DNA of 64,000 bases from Lachnospiraceae bacterium (GCA_009911175.1 QXWX01000006.1:1-64000); one strand, 5' to 3'; shown: positions 16,362 to 25,190, counted from the first letter of the stretch. The notes: generated from the sequence alone by a model not told the origin. Numbers and translations are program-made.

Positions 16362-17432
16362 TTATCCTTCCCGCGCCATTTCGCGCCGCAGTCCCCATCC
16401 GGCCAGCAGAAACAGCAGGAAAATGGAGGCCCCACAGGCGGCGTAATAGAGCAAGCTGGTATTTGGAATCTCAAAATAGGCGCGCTTCATGGCAAGAAAC
16501 AGATGGTACATGGGATGAAATTTGATCCAGCCTGCTTCGATCCCTAACTGCCCCGCCAGGAATACGGGGGTCGTGATAAATACTGCCAGCACCAGGTACA
16601 GCAGTGAGAATTGTTTGAAATCCGGCAGTACAACGGCGCAGAAAAATCCCACCAGGGCCATCAGCAGGGAGAGGATCCCGGCCTGGAGGAGGACGGAGGG
16701 GAGCACGGCCAGCCCTTCTACGAATCCCACATTGATCAGGGTCAGCAGTGCGGAAAATGCCAGGTCTGCCAGCAGGATCAGCGCCAGCTTGGACAGGAGG
16801 AAGGCAGTTCCGGACACCGGGAGGACGGCGTGGATGCGGATGGCGCCCATGTCCTTCTCCTTGAACAGCATTGCTGCCAGCCCTAAAAACCCCACCGCCG
16901 CCAGTTCAAAGAACAAAAATTCGGCGGTGATCTCCCGGCGGCCCTTCATCTCCCTGTCATCCGTGCCGATGCGGGCGGCAGGGGGGAAGGAGCCGGAATC
17001 CGCAGTGGGCAATGATGCCCCGGAGCGCAATTCGGCGGATGATGCCCATGACGCTTTGGAGTTTATTTCGCAGGATGTGAGATACGATGCCGCGCAGGCT
17101 GCCCGCAGGTTGTCGAGGGTTTCTATCCCGCAGGATACCATCTGGATTCGGGGCGTTTCCCCGGAAAGGTCGATCCCGACAGAGAGTCCGTCTCCGCAGG
17201 CAGCTGTCAGCTCCTCGATTGTATTTACATTTATCACAGGATCCGCCGTACCTTCCAGCCGACCGTCCGGGTCAAAGCAGCAGACCGGAAACATTTCATC
17301 GTCCAGCTTCACGTACACAAAATTGATATAGCAGGAGTAGAGCGCCAGGGAGCCGGCGGCCAGCAGGAAAAACCTGGCGGCCAGCATGAGCCGGAAATCC
17401 TTTTTCAGCAGTGTGAAAAACGTAAGCTTCAT
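16362..17432 (-). CDS. ABC-2 type transporter permease
   Basis: A 356-residue permease with an N-terminal helix (LMLAARFFLLAAGSLALYSCY), a long extracytoplasmic part with several cysteines (VCCFDPDG, SYLTSCEIN), and six C-terminal helices including FLLAGWGLRREMAREG at the end. KEKDMGAIRIHAVLPVSGTA is the coupling segment. Its start overlaps the ATPase gene stop by one base (17432), so translation is coupled. Together with the permease at 15235 it forms the membrane part of an exporter. Confidence 0.82.
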   Translation of the reverse strand: MKLTFFTLLKKDFRLMLAARFFLLAAGSLALYSCYINFVYVKLDDEMFPVCCFDPDGRLEGTADPVINVNTIEELTAACGDGLSVGIDLSGETPRIQMVSCGIETLDNLRAACAASYLTSCEINSKASWASSAELRSGASLPTADSGSFPPAARIGTDDREMKGRREITAEFLFFELAAVGFLGLAAMLFKEKDMGAIRIHAVLPVSGTAFLLSKLALILLADLAFSALLTLINVGFVEGLAVLPSVLLQAGILSLLMALVGFFCAVVLPDFKQFSLLYLVLAVFITTPVFLAGQLGIEAGWIKFHPMYHLFLAMKRAYFEIPNTSLLYYAACGASIFLLFLLAGWGLRREMAREG

Positions 17433-18328
17433 CAGTCAAGCCCCCTTCCTGTGTACCGGATGAACACATCCTCCAGGGTGGGTTCCTGGGAATGCACGCT
17501 GAGGATCTCCCCATGGGGAAAGGAAAATCCGGCTTCCAGTTCCCCGATCTCCAGGATTTTTGTGAGCCGCTTTTCAGCGCAGGGCTCCCAGGCCTTTCCC
17601 TCAGACTCTGGGCCGGGACGGGAGGCCTGCAGATATTCCACCACGACTCTGCGGGTGCTGTTCTGCTCCTTCAGATTTTTAGGGGTATCCAGCGCGGCGA
17701 TCTGCCCGTTGGAAATAAATGCGACCCGGTCGCACAGCAGGTCCGCGTCCACCATATTGTGAGTGGTGAGAAATACCGTGGTGCCCTTCTTTCTCTCATC
17801 CTCAATGATCTTCCGGAACAGCACGGCGCCGGATGGATCCAGGCCGCTGATCGGCTCATCCAGAAATAAAAGCTTCGGACTGCTGATCAGCGCCCGGGCC
17901 ATGCTCACCCGCTGTCGCATCCCTTTGGAGTAGGAGGACACGGGTTTTTTCAGAAAATCCCGTTTGAATTCCAGCATTTCCAGCAATTCCTCGGGATCCC
18001 GGATCTGCTCCGGGGGATAGAAGGAAGAAAAATAATTCAGGTTATCGAGGGCGCTGAGATTGGCGTACAGATAGGGAAACTCAAAGAGCACACCGATCTC
18101 CCGGAAAAAATCTCGGGTCCGGATGGCAGAGATATCCCTTCCGAGCACGGTGACTTTGCCGCCGAAGCCCTTCAGGATTCCGGTGAGGATCTTCTGTGTG
18201 GTGGACTTTCCAGAGCCGTTGGGCCCCAGAAATCCGAAGATCTCGCCTTCTCCGACCGAAAAATCCAGGCCGTGGAGGGCTTGCTTGTCTTTCCTATAGG
18301 AAAAGGTCAGGTTCTTTACTTCGATCAT
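17432..18328 (-). CDS. ABC exporter ATP-binding protein
   Basis: A 298-residue ATPase of the CcmA/BcrA type. Walker A is GPNGSGKST (about residues 34-42), the Q-loop region is FEFPYLYANLSALDN, the signature is YSKGMRQRVSMARAL, Walker B LLFLDEPISGLDP and the switch histidine TTHNMVD. The ~70 residues after the core are an accessory domain seen in exporter ATPases. It begins four bases inside the end of the small membrane-protein gene (ATGA at 18325-18328) and overlaps the permease start, so the four-gene operon is tightly packed. A two-component system is not adjacent, so regulation is unknown. Confidence 0.9.
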   Translation of the reverse strand: MIEVKNLTFSYRKDKQALHGLDFSVGEGEIFGFLGPNGSGKSTTQKILTGILKGFGGKVTVLGRDISAIRTRDFFREIGVLFEFPYLYANLSALDNLNYFSSFYPPEQIRDPEELLEMLEFKRDFLKKPVSSYSKGMRQRVSMARALISSPKLLFLDEPISGLDPSGAVLFRKIIEDERKKGTTVFLTTHNMVDADLLCDRVAFISNGQIAALDTPKNLKEQNSTRRVVVEYLQASRPGPESEGKAWEPCAEKRLTKILEIGELEAGFSFPHGEILSVHSQEPTLEDVFIRYTGRGLD

Positions 18329-18477
18329 TCCTCATCCCCCCATTTTCCGCGCCGGCTGTTTTTCTTTTCCCCGGTCCGCCGACTCCACCATTTCATGAAT
18401 TTTACCTTGACCGGCAGCAGGACAGCCAGAACTGCCAGGATCACCAGCCACCAATACCATTCCAATCCTAAAAACAT
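18325..18477 (-). CDS. Small single-helix membrane protein leading the ABC operon
   Basis: A 50-residue protein starting MFLGLEWYWWLVILAVLAVL, one membrane helix followed by a strongly basic tail (KFMKWWSRRTGEKKNSRR). ATG 18477 follows the strong site aaggagg. A longer reading to 18609 would translate through an inverted-repeat element and is rejected. Its stop overlaps the ATPase start, so it is the first gene of the exporter operon. I do not know a named family; possible roles are a leader for coupling or a small exporter subunit. Confidence 0.65.
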   Translation of the reverse strand: MFLGLEWYWWLVILAVLAVLLPVKVKFMKWWSRRTGEKKNSRRGKWGDEE

Positions 18478-18499
18478 GTTGTCATCCTCCTTTGCTGTA

Positions 18500-18588
18500 A
18501 GGAACTGTCTGTAAATAACTTGTGCATATTGCTCGTCTAAATCTTCATATGCTGCGCCATCTGCACAAGTTATTTCTGAACAGTTCCT
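18500..18588. repeat. Inverted-repeat element (MITE-like) with 27-base arms
   Basis: Left arm 18500-18526 starts aggaactgt and ends cttgtgca; right arm 18562-18588 is its near-perfect complement with three differences. A 35-base interior separates them. There is no transposase. The short, structured layout suggests a non-autonomous mobile element or REP-type repeat inserted upstream of the exporter operon. It could act as a hairpin in the 5' leader. Confidence 0.75.
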
Positions 18589-18700
18589 AATGAATTTGCT
18601 TTTGCGCATGAATTCATTGTATCTGAGGGAAGTATAGGGGACTGGTGTAAAATCCGTGTGAAGGGGAGGTGAAGCGGGGGTAAAATATGCGAAAATGGAA

Positions 18701-18728
18701 TTGCATCTATTTGAAATAATGGTATAAT
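18701..18728 (+). promoter_or_regulatory. Candidate sigma-A promoter of the MFS gene
   Basis: ttgcat at 18701-18706 and tataat at 18723-18728 are separated by 16 bases, about 80 bases before the MFS start. The -10 box is perfect. Confidence 0.6.
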
Positions 18729-18807
18729 GTAGAGACTGTGAATTCTCGGACAGATTCTGGACAGGAGAAACACATGAATTTGAAAATCATACGAAGGAGT
18801 GCTGCCC

Positions 18808-19995
18808 ATGAATGAGAAATACCAGAAGACCATCTATGCATGCTTTGTGGGATATATCGTACAGGCGATCATCAATAATTTTGTCCCGCTGCTGTTTTTG
18901 ACCTTCGAGAGTACTTATCAGATCCCGCTGAGCCGGATCACCATACTGATCACATTTAACTTCGGGGTTCAGCTGATGGTGGACCTGCTGTCTGCGGGCT
19001 TTGTGGACAGGATCGGATACCGGGTGTCCATCATGCTGGCGCATATTTTCGCCGCGGCGGGGCTGCTGGGTCTTGCCGTGCTCCCGGAAATCCTGCCAAA
19101 TGCTTATGCGGGGCTGCTGATCTCGGTGACGGTCTACGCCCTTGGGGGCGGGCTTTTGGAGGTGCTGGTCAGCCCCATCGTGGAGAGCTGCCCCACGGAC
19201 AATAAGGAAAAGGCGATGAGCCTGCTCCATTCCTTCTACTGCTGGGGGCATGTGGGGGTCGTACTGTTGTCCACTCTGTTTTTCCGGGTGTTTGGGATTG
19301 GAAACTGGAAGATTTTGACCGTGATCTGGGTGATCGTTCCCGTTGTGAATGCATTTATTTTTGCCAGGGCGCCAATCGCGCCGCTTGTGGAAGAAGGGGA
19401 GACCGGAATGACGATGGCGGAGCTCTTCCGAAATAAAGTGTTCTGGGTGATGATGCTCATGATGATGTGCGCGGGCGCAAGCGAGCAGGCGGTGAGCCAG
19501 TGGGCGTCTACCTTTGCCGAGAGGGGGCTGGGCGTGAGCAAGACAGTGGGAGACCTTGCGGGCCCGATGGCATTTGCCGTGCTGATGGGAAGCGCAAGGG
19601 CCTTCTACGGAAAATTCGGAGACAGGATCGATCTGGACCGGTTCATGGCCGGGAGCGGGATCCTCTGCGTGATGTCGTACCTGTGCATCTCCCTTTCACC
19701 CTCCCCGTTCCTGTCCCTCGTGGGCTGCGCGGTCTGTGGATTGTCGGTGGGGATCATGTGGCCGGGGAGCTTCAGCAAGGCGGCCGCGCTGATCCGAAAC
19801 GGCGGGACGGCCATGTTTGCGCTGCTGGCGCTGGCGGGGGATCTGGGCTGTTCGGGCGGCCCGACGCTGGTGGGCTATGTTTCCAGCATGGCCTCGGACG
19901 ACCTGAAAAAAGGGATCTTGGCCGCAATCGTATTTCCGGTATTGTTGGTGGCGGCGGTGGGGATCAGCCGCAGGCCGCAGGCCGGGAGATCATAG
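18808..19995 (+). CDS. MFS transporter
   Basis: A 395-residue major facilitator with 12 predicted helices; the N-terminal half has GFVDRIGYRVSIMLAHIF as the loop 2-3 motif A equivalent, and the central loop lies near APIAPLVEEGETG. Relatives are sugar or drug/proton symporters; no substrate can be assigned. ATG 18808 follows aaggag by 10 bases. Its stop lies inside the convergent sensor kinase gene (six-base overlap of ends), so the two converge without a terminator. The neighbouring two-component system could control it, by position only. Confidence 0.82.
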   Translation: MNEKYQKTIYACFVGYIVQAIINNFVPLLFLTFESTYQIPLSRITILITFNFGVQLMVDLLSAGFVDRIGYRVSIMLAHIFAAAGLLGLAVLPEILPNAYAGLLISVTVYALGGGLLEVLVSPIVESCPTDNKEKAMSLLHSFYCWGHVGVVLLSTLFFRVFGIGNWKILTVIWVIVPVVNAFIFARAPIAPLVEEGETGMTMAELFRNKVFWVMMLMMMCAGASEQAVSQWASTFAERGLGVSKTVGDLAGPMAFAVLMGSARAFYGKFGDRIDLDRFMAGSGILCVMSYLCISLSPSPFLSLVGCAVCGLSVGIMWPGSFSKAAALIRNGGTAMFALLALAGDLGCSGGPTLVGYVSSMASDDLKKGILAAIVFPVLLVAAVGISRRPQAGRS

Positions 19996-21264
19996 CGACG
20001 AGCGGTGTTCTAGGAAGGAAATGTATGTGCCGGGTATGGAGAAGTAGAACATCACTCCGTCCGGCATATTTTTTACCCCGTAATCCAGGCCCTGCATGGA
20101 CAGAATCTGTGCCACAATGGACAGCCCCAGTCCGGAGCCGTGATATTCGGCATCCGGATTGCGGTAAAACTTCGTCCAGATCCTGGGCAGTATTTCCTCC
20201 GGGATCGGGCTTCCCTCGTTGAGGACGGAGAAATGCAGGAGCTCCCCGCGCATGGTCAGGGACAGCTCCAGCCTGCCGCCAGGACATACATGTTTCCGGG
20301 CGTTCAGGATCAGATTGTCCAGCACCTGCTCCATGCGTTTTCGGTCGGTCTTTACAAAAATCTTCTCCTCCGGCAGTTCATACTCCAACTGGAAATCCGC
20401 ATCCGGAATGTCGGTCAGCAGGCGGCCGGCCGCGGTTTCTACCAGTTCCACAAAATCAAAGGTTTCCATTACAAGCTCAGAAGCGCCGCTTTCCAGCGCC
20501 GACAGATCCAGCAGGGTGGTGATCAGGTCGCTCATACGTTCGGTCTCGGAAATGATGATGTCGGTGTACCGCTGCCGCATTGCCTCATCGGTCTCGTCCT
20601 GGATTCCTTCCGCATACGCGCGGATGACTCCCACAGGCGTTTTCATTTCATGGGACAGGCTGTCGGTCAGATCCTTGCGCTCCGCAAGAAGGCGCTGCTT
20701 CTCTACCACATCGGCTGCGAGGCGCGCGTTGGCATCCTCCAGCTGCGAATTGGCGTCTTCGAGGCGCGCATTGGTATCCTCCAGCCGCGAATTGGCGTCT
20801 TCGAGGCGTGCGTTGGTATCCTCCAGCTGTGAATTGGCGTCTTCGAGGCGTGCGTTGGTATCCTCCAGCTGTAAATTGGAGTCCTCCAGCTGTGAATTGG
20901 CGCTTTCCAGACGCGCCAGCGTCTGCTGCAGGTTTTCGGACATTCGGCAGAGGCTGGCGGAGAGCTCCCCGAATTCATCCTCCGAGGTGATCCGGCAGGG
21001 GTCTGAAAAATCCAGATCTGCCAGACGCCTGGCCGCTTCGTTGAGCCGGGAGACCGGATCGGAGAGAAAGCGCCCCATCAGAAAATCCACTGCCAGGATC
21101 AGGGGGATCACGAACGCGAGCCAGATCAGAAGGGATACGTCCGGCTCGGTGGATGCATGGATGGAAAATATGTAAGAAGCGATCAGTACAGCGCCGGCCA
21201 GCTTGGAGGTCATGATGATCTTTTTACGGACCGTGCGGAGGGAAAAGAGTTCTTTCAGATTCAT
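19990..21264 (-). CDS. Sensor histidine kinase with a tandem-repeat coiled-coil linker
   Basis: A 424-residue membrane kinase. Two helices (about 16-35 and 43-63) flank a minimal outside loop; HAMP spans ~65-118 (LSDPVSRLNEAARRLADLDF). Then residues ~119-182 consist of heptads alternating LEDANSQ and LEDTNAR, a long coiled coil. HisKA follows with His205 in SLSHEMKTPVGVIRAYAEGI, then the ATPase domain (VLDNLILNARKH, GSGLGLSIVAQIL). The repeats are encoded by a 42-base tandem array, so the linker can change length by whole heptad pairs through slippage. The stop-start overlap with the regulator gene is four bases. The signal is unknown. Confidence 0.88.
   Translation of the reverse strand: MNLKELFSLRTVRKKIIMTSKLAGAVLIASYIFSIHASTEPDVSLLIWLAFVIPLILAVDFLMGRFLSDPVSRLNEAARRLADLDFSDPCRITSEDEFGELSASLCRMSENLQQTLARLESANSQLEDSNLQLEDTNARLEDANSQLEDTNARLEDANSRLEDTNARLEDANSQLEDANARLAADVVEKQRLLAERKDLTDSLSHEMKTPVGVIRAYAEGIQDETDEAMRQRYTDIIISETERMSDLITTLLDLSALESGASELVMETFDFVELVETAAGRLLTDIPDADFQLEYELPEEKIFVKTDRKRMEQVLDNLILNARKHVCPGGRLELSLTMRGELLHFSVLNEGSPIPEEILPRIWTKFYRNPDAEYHGSGLGLSIVAQILSMQGLDYGVKNMPDGVMFYFSIPGTYISFLEHRSSL
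20724..20915 (-). repeat. 42-base tandem repeat encoding heptad pairs
   Basis: The coding sequence repeats with a 42-base period (14 residues, two heptads LEDxNxx), with about four copies and a shorter 21-base half-unit at one end. Copies differ at a few third positions. It lies entirely in the sensor kinase gene and is not a CRISPR array. Confidence 0.85.
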
Positions 21265-21929
21265 ACGGGCACCTCGAATTTGTAGCCGGAGCGGATCAGG
21301 GTGACGATGTATTTCCCTTCGCTGCCCAGCTTCTGGCGGAGATTTTTGATGTGGGCATCCACCGTGCGGGTGGTTCCTTCGAATTCATAGCCCCAGATCC
21401 GGTTCAGGAGCTGGTCGCGGCTGAAGAGCTGGCCGGGGTTGGTCATGAAGAAATGGAGCAATTCGTATTCCTTGTGGGTGAGCATGACCTCCTGCTCGTC
21501 CGCATACACCTTGTGGGATGCGGGATGGAGGGCGAGCTTGCCGGCGCAGAGGGTGCCCAGGGGAGCGGAGGAGGTCCGGCGCAGCAGGGCGTTGACCTTT
21601 GCCAGCAGGACTCTGGGGCTGAACGGCTTTGTCATATAATCGTCCGCGCCGTATTCGTAGCCCTTCAGCTTATCCTCCTCGCTGCTTTTGGCGGTCAGCA
21701 GGATCACCGGCACATTGCCCATCTCGCGGGCCAGCCGGCATACCGAAAAGCCGTCCAGGTGGGGCATCATGACATCCAGGATCAGAAGGTCCGCGGGGGT
21801 GCTTTTCAGCAGCATCATGGCGTCCACCCCGTCATCCGCGGTCAGGCAGGTGTGGCCGCCCTTTCTCATATATTCTGCAATGATATCCTGCATGTTTTTT
21901 TCATCTTCTGCGATTAAAATAGATGCCAT
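21261..21929 (-). CDS. OmpR-family response regulator
   Basis: A 222-residue regulator with receiver domain (acidic AEDEKN near residue 7, phosphoacceptor Asp52 in LLILDVMMPHLDG, Lys in ADDYMTKPFSP) and a winged helix (EYELLHFFMTNPGQLFSRDQ, then TRTVDAHIKNLRQKLG). It is the first gene of the pair and shares four bases with the kinase gene. gaggtttctcc supplies a ribosome site. A direct target is not visible; the convergent MFS gene is the nearest candidate. Confidence 0.9.
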   Translation of the reverse strand: MASILIAEDEKNMQDIIAEYMRKGGHTCLTADDGVDAMMLLKSTPADLLILDVMMPHLDGFSVCRLAREMGNVPVILLTAKSSEEDKLKGYEYGADDYMTKPFSPRVLLAKVNALLRRTSSAPLGTLCAGKLALHPASHKVYADEQEVMLTHKEYELLHFFMTNPGQLFSRDQLLNRIWGYEFEGTTRTVDAHIKNLRQKLGSEGKYIVTLIRSGYKFEVPV

Positions 21930-22023
21930 AGGAGAAACCTCGCTTTGCTGAGAGTATGCAATTTATTATAGACCTTCTGAAATTGTTTTACAATATTAAA
22001 AAACTTACGGGCCAGGGTAAAAT

Positions 22024-22080
22024 AGTACGCATAGTTACATGTCACGCCTGGTGAAGGTGTGACATGTAACTACGCATAGG
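22024..22080. repeat. Hairpin repeat, family 2 copy A
   Basis: Arms gcatagttacatgtcac and gtgacatgtaactacgc are nearly perfect around a loop of about 14 bases. The left arm and loop start (gttacatgtcacgcctg) recur at 56528-56544. It lies between the regulator gene and the GNAT gene, in a 230-base gap that otherwise shows nothing named. Confidence 0.7.
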
Positions 22081-22159
22081 TTTATCAAAGTATGGACAAT
22101 GGAAGGCGTTTGACGAGTAATCATGAAATCAGGAAGAAGCCGCCGGACGGAACAGCAAC

Positions 22160-22690
22160 CTACACCCGGCATTCCAGCTGACGGTCAAAGGGCTCTGCAT
22201 CCGTATGCTCGTTCTGGATTTCTTTTGTGTCGACGCATCCCATTCTTTGATAAAATGCCTGTGTTTCCACGGCGGAGTGGGCGGAAATGTATAATTTTTC
22301 CGCCCCGTGCTTCCTGGCCCATTCCTTTGCCGCGCAGAAGAGTGCCGTTCCGATTCCGGAACCGCGCAGGTCTTCTGAGACATGAAGGCTTGTCAGGTCA
22401 AGATATTGGTGTCTGCTGCCGAACAGGCCGGCTTCAACGGAGGCAAACCCCTTGAGGGAACGGCCGCTGAACGCCGCATACACAAAGCCGCCGGAAGATA
22501 CTGTATTTTTCAGGCAGGAGATCAGGAAGTCATAATCGCTTTCTGTCCAATCATCAATAAAAGGCGCGTCCTTGATCACCCATCCGCTGTTCTCTTTCCG
22601 CCAGCATTTTGTGACGGTCTGATGCCGGATAAAATCCTGAAATAGCTCCCGGCAAAGTTCCTGTTCAGATAAAGCCCTGTAATGGATCAT
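22160..22690 (-). CDS. GNAT-family N-acetyltransferase
   Basis: A 176-residue acetyltransferase of the GNAT fold. The acetyl-CoA loop is visible in VSEDLRGSGIGTALFCAAKE (R/Q-x-x-G-x-G), preceded by the beta-4 strand YLDLTSLHV and followed by LYISAHSAVETQAFYQRMGC. The substrate is unknown. ATG 22690 follows aaggagg by 10 bases; the upstream in-frame extension has no site. It lies 37 bases after the rubrerythrin gene on the same strand and may be co-transcribed. Confidence 0.85.
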   Translation of the reverse strand: MIHYRALSEQELCRELFQDFIRHQTVTKCWRKENSGWVIKDAPFIDDWTESDYDFLISCLKNTVSSGGFVYAAFSGRSLKGFASVEAGLFGSRHQYLDLTSLHVSEDLRGSGIGTALFCAAKEWARKHGAEKLYISAHSAVETQAFYQRMGCVDTKEIQNEHTDAEPFDRQLECRV

Positions 22691-22727
22691 GAGCAGGGAT
22701 CCTCCTTGTTCGTTTTTTAGAGCAAAA

Positions 22728-23270
22728 TCAGTAATTCGCCGCATTGACCTCAAAATAGGACTGCGGATGCGCGCAGACCGGACATACCTGGGGAGCGTCC
22801 GTTCCGACGAGGATATGTCCGCAGTTCCGGCATTCCCACACCTTGATCTCGCTCTTTTTAAAGACCTCCCGCATCTCTACATTTTTCAGGAGGGCACGGT
22901 AACGCTCTTCGTGATGCTTCTCGATAGCGGCTACCATACGGAACTTTTCCGCAAGCTCCGGGAAGCCCTCCTTCTCCGCGGTCTCTGCAAAGCCTGTATA
23001 CATATCGGTCCATTCGTAATTCTCACCGTCTGCGGCCTGAGCAAGATTTTCGGCGGTATCGCCGAGCCCGCTGAGCTCCTTGAACCACATTTTTGCATGC
23101 TCTTTTTCATTATCCGCTGTTTTCAGGAAAAGAGCCGCGATCTGTTCAAAGCCTTCCTTTTTCGCTTTGGACGCAAAATAGGTGTACTTGTTCCTTGCCT
23201 GAGACTCTCCTGCAAACGCGGCCTCCAGGTTTTTCTCCGTCTGTGTTCCGGCATATTTATTGTTTGCCAT
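22728..23270 (-). CDS. rbr: Rubrerythrin
   Basis: A 180-residue non-haem iron protein that reduces hydrogen peroxide in anaerobes. The N-terminal four-helix diiron domain carries Glu ligands in [20 protein letters not shown] and in [11 protein letters not shown], with a second ExxH in [10 protein letters not shown]. The C-terminal rubredoxin-like domain binds one Fe through two CxxC pairs ([10 protein letters not shown] and CPVCAHP). Length is slightly below classic rubrerythrin and matches the Clostridial form. The upstream region has an A/T-rich palindrome that resembles a peroxide-regulator box. Confidence 0.93.
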   Translation of the reverse strand: MANNKYAGTQTEKNLEAAFAGESQARNKYTYFASKAKKEGFEQIAALFLKTADNEKEHAKMWFKELSGLGDTAENLAQAADGENYEWTDMYTGFAETAEKEGFPELAEKFRMVAAIEKHHEERYRALLKNVEMREVFKKSEIKVWECRNCGHILVGTDAPQVCPVCAHPQSYFEVNAANY

Positions 23271-23290
23271 GTTTTTTTCCTCCTATGAAA

Positions 23291-23319
23291 ATATAATATT
23301 AGTAACTATTACTATTATA
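23291..23319 (-). promoter_or_regulatory. A/T-rich palindromic operator candidate before rubrerythrin
   Basis: Read toward the gene, agtaa-tag-ttact forms a short dyad inside a longer near-symmetric A/T stretch (tataata...atattata). PerR boxes are A/T-rich palindromes of this general form and often control rubrerythrin; the match to the consensus is loose. Confidence 0.4.
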
Positions 23320-23424
23320 AATGTGATATTTCTAAAAGTCAATACCTGAAATCGTTGTTACTATCTACAAATAGTTGACTTTCCGGGACTGCGGCGTTAC
23401 AATGCGATACGGAGGAAAAAACAA

Positions 23425-24267
23425 ATGAAAACGAAAATACACAGCTTCTTTATGATGACAGCGGCCACCCTGATCATGGCCGTAGGGATTTATTTTTTTA
23501 AGTTTACCAATAACTTTACATTCGGCGGGATCACGGGTCTCGCTGTCCTTGTTGCAAAATCCGGGCTGATCTCCGCGTCGGATTTTTCTTTTGCGGCAAA
23601 CATGATCCTGCTGGTGCTGGGAGCCTTGATCCTGGGGCGAAAGTTCGTGGCGAAGACCGCTTACTGCAGCGTACTGCTTTCGGTCCTGCTGTCTTTGTTT
23701 GAAAGGATCTGGCCCATGCATCAGCCTTTTACGAACGAACCTTTGCTGGAGGTGATTTTCGCGATCGTGCTTCCTGCTTTTGGATCCGCGGTGCTGTTCA
23801 ATATCGGTGCTTCCAGCGGCGGCACGGATATCGTAGCCATGATCCTGAAAAAGTATTCCAGCATCGACATTGGCCGGGCGCTGATGCTGTCCGACGTGGC
23901 GATCACGGTAGCCGGATTCTTTGTGTTTGACGTGGAGGTGGGACTGTACTCCTGCCTGGGACTGGCGTTCCGCTCTGTGCTGGTGGACAACTTTATCGAA
24001 AGCCTGAACCTGTCCAAGTATTTTAACGTATTCTGCAGCAGGCCGGAGCCAATCTGTGATTTTATCGTACATGAGCTGAACCGCAGCGCCACGATCTGTG
24101 ATGGGCAGGGGGCCTTTACCGGATCTCAGAAGTATATCATCTTTACCGCGCTGAACCGGCATCAGGCCGTGCTGCTGAGGAATTTTATTAAAAAAGAAGA
24201 TCCTTCCGCATTCATATTGATTTCCAATACAAGTGAGATCATTGGGAAAGGGTTCCATAGTGTGTAA
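23425..24267 (+). CDS. YitT-family membrane protein (DUF2179)
   Basis: A 280-residue protein with five or six membrane helices followed by a soluble C-terminal DUF2179 domain. Diagnostic stretches are FTFGGITGLAVLV near residue 33, NIGASSGGTDIVAMILKKYS near 126, and the tail domain TGSQKYIIFTALNRHQAVLL RNFIKKEDP. The function of the family is not established; members are common in Firmicutes. ATG 23425 follows ggaggaaaa. It diverges from the rubrerythrin gene over a 150-base gap, and ends before a decayed stretch. Confidence 0.9.
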   Translation: MKTKIHSFFMMTAATLIMAVGIYFFKFTNNFTFGGITGLAVLVAKSGLISASDFSFAANMILLVLGALILGRKFVAKTAYCSVLLSVLLSLFERIWPMHQPFTNEPLLEVIFAIVLPAFGSAVLFNIGASSGGTDIVAMILKKYSSIDIGRALMLSDVAITVAGFFVFDVEVGLYSCLGLAFRSVLVDNFIESLNLSKYFNVFCSRPEPICDFIVHELNRSATICDGQGAFTGSQKYIIFTALNRHQAVLLRNFIKKEDPSAFILISNTSEIIGKGFHSV

Positions 24268-24302
24268 ATCCCCGATCAGGGCTGCGGTGCCGGAACAGAA
24301 AT

Positions 24303-24499
24303 GAGATCAGGAGGATTCGGAAAAACCGCCAAACGGCGGCCCGCCGGGCTCCGGGAAGGGAATCCGGTTTACGCTGACGGGAGAGTGGGAGCTGCTGAGC
24401 GAAGCGCTTGCGCAGATGGATGAGGATATGGTCAGGGAAGCCACGGCTGACGCGGCCAAGGCGGCGCTTTTGCCGGAGCGTGAAAAAGGGAGCTTGTGA
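24303..24499 (+). pseudogene. Small coding remnant, unrecognised
   Basis: In the gap after YitT a frame open from 24303 encodes GIRFTLTGEWELLSEALAQM, then VREATADAAKAALLPERE KGSL to a stop at 24497-24499. Composition and the ordered helix suggest a real gene end, but there is no upstream start (only internal ATGs at 24417 and 24429) and no ribosome site. The rest of 24268-24629 shows nothing named. Confidence 0.35.
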
Positions 24500-24629
24500 G
24501 ACGGCCGAGCTGTGAAAGAAGAAGGGGCTAATGGGCGTTTTGGATAAGCCGGTAATATTTGCAAAATGTATAACCCTCTATTTAGAATAAAGCTGACAGT
24601 CATATCTAATGTCGTCAGCTTCAACCAGG

Positions 24630-25190
24630 TTAGAACGTATACGGGGAGGTGGAGACCATCAGGATCTTCGCCTCCTCGTCTGTTATATTGCTCCAGCGGT
24701 GGCCGATATAGTTGGGGTAATACAGCGTATCGTGTTCGTTCAGCTCATAGGTTCCTCTATTTTCCATATCAAATATCACACTCCCATACAGCACATACAC
24801 GAACTCTTCCCCGCCATGGTGGGCGTACTCCCCGGAATCTGCATGGGAGGGCACAGTGACGGTTGCCGCGTACATCTCATTTTTTCCCTGGATGATCAGG
24901 GATTCGATCAGGGATTTCCCATTGCTCATATTGCGGACAAATGACTTCTGGTCCATATGACGCACCAGCTGGACCTGCTCGTCATCCTCTTCCAGAAACA
25001 GCGAAAAGACCGGGAGGTTGAGGGCGTCGCATATGGACTTTAAGGTGAGCAGGTTGGGGGAGGTTTTGCCGGTTTCAATCTGGCTGATGGTACTCGCCGC
25101 CACATTTGACATGTTGGACAGATCGCGGATTGACAAATTCTGTCCCAGACGATGCTCCTTGAGGGTTTTTCCGATTTTGTTTAAATCCAT
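24630..25190 (-). CDS. XRE-family regulator with C-terminal cupin
   Basis: A 186-residue regulator: helix-turn-helix at residues ~6-60 (TLKEHRLGQNLSIRDLSNMS, then ASTISQIETGKTSPNLLTL) and a cupin domain with the metal-type motif AHHGGEEFVYVLYGSVIF and NYIGHRWSN. This architecture is the PuuR/MerR-like XRE-cupin group, which senses small metabolites such as amines or amino acids. The nearest genes are a remnant and, upstream, the DeoR gene on the same strand, so its target is not evident. ATG 25190 has only a modest ribosome site. Confidence 0.87.
   Translation of the reverse strand: MDLNKIGKTLKEHRLGQNLSIRDLSNMSNVAASTISQIETGKTSPNLLTLKSICDALNLPVFSLFLEEDDEQVQLVRHMDQKSFVRNMSNGKSLIESLIIQGKNEMYAATVTVPSHADSGEYAHHGGEEFVYVLYGSVIFDMENRGTYELNEHDTLYYPNYIGHRWSNITDEEAKILMVSTSPYTF

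Noticed and set aside
18325..18609. 94-residue protein starting at 18609
   Set aside because: It would read through an inverted-repeat element; a strong ribosome site supports ATG 18477 instead.
20724..20915. Regular repeats resembling a CRISPR array
   Set aside because: The period is exactly 42 bases, in frame with a histidine kinase, with no unique spacers; they encode heptads.
24307..24624. Minus-strand gene after YitT
   Set aside because: No ribosome site and composition typical of a shadow; the plus-strand remnant codes better.
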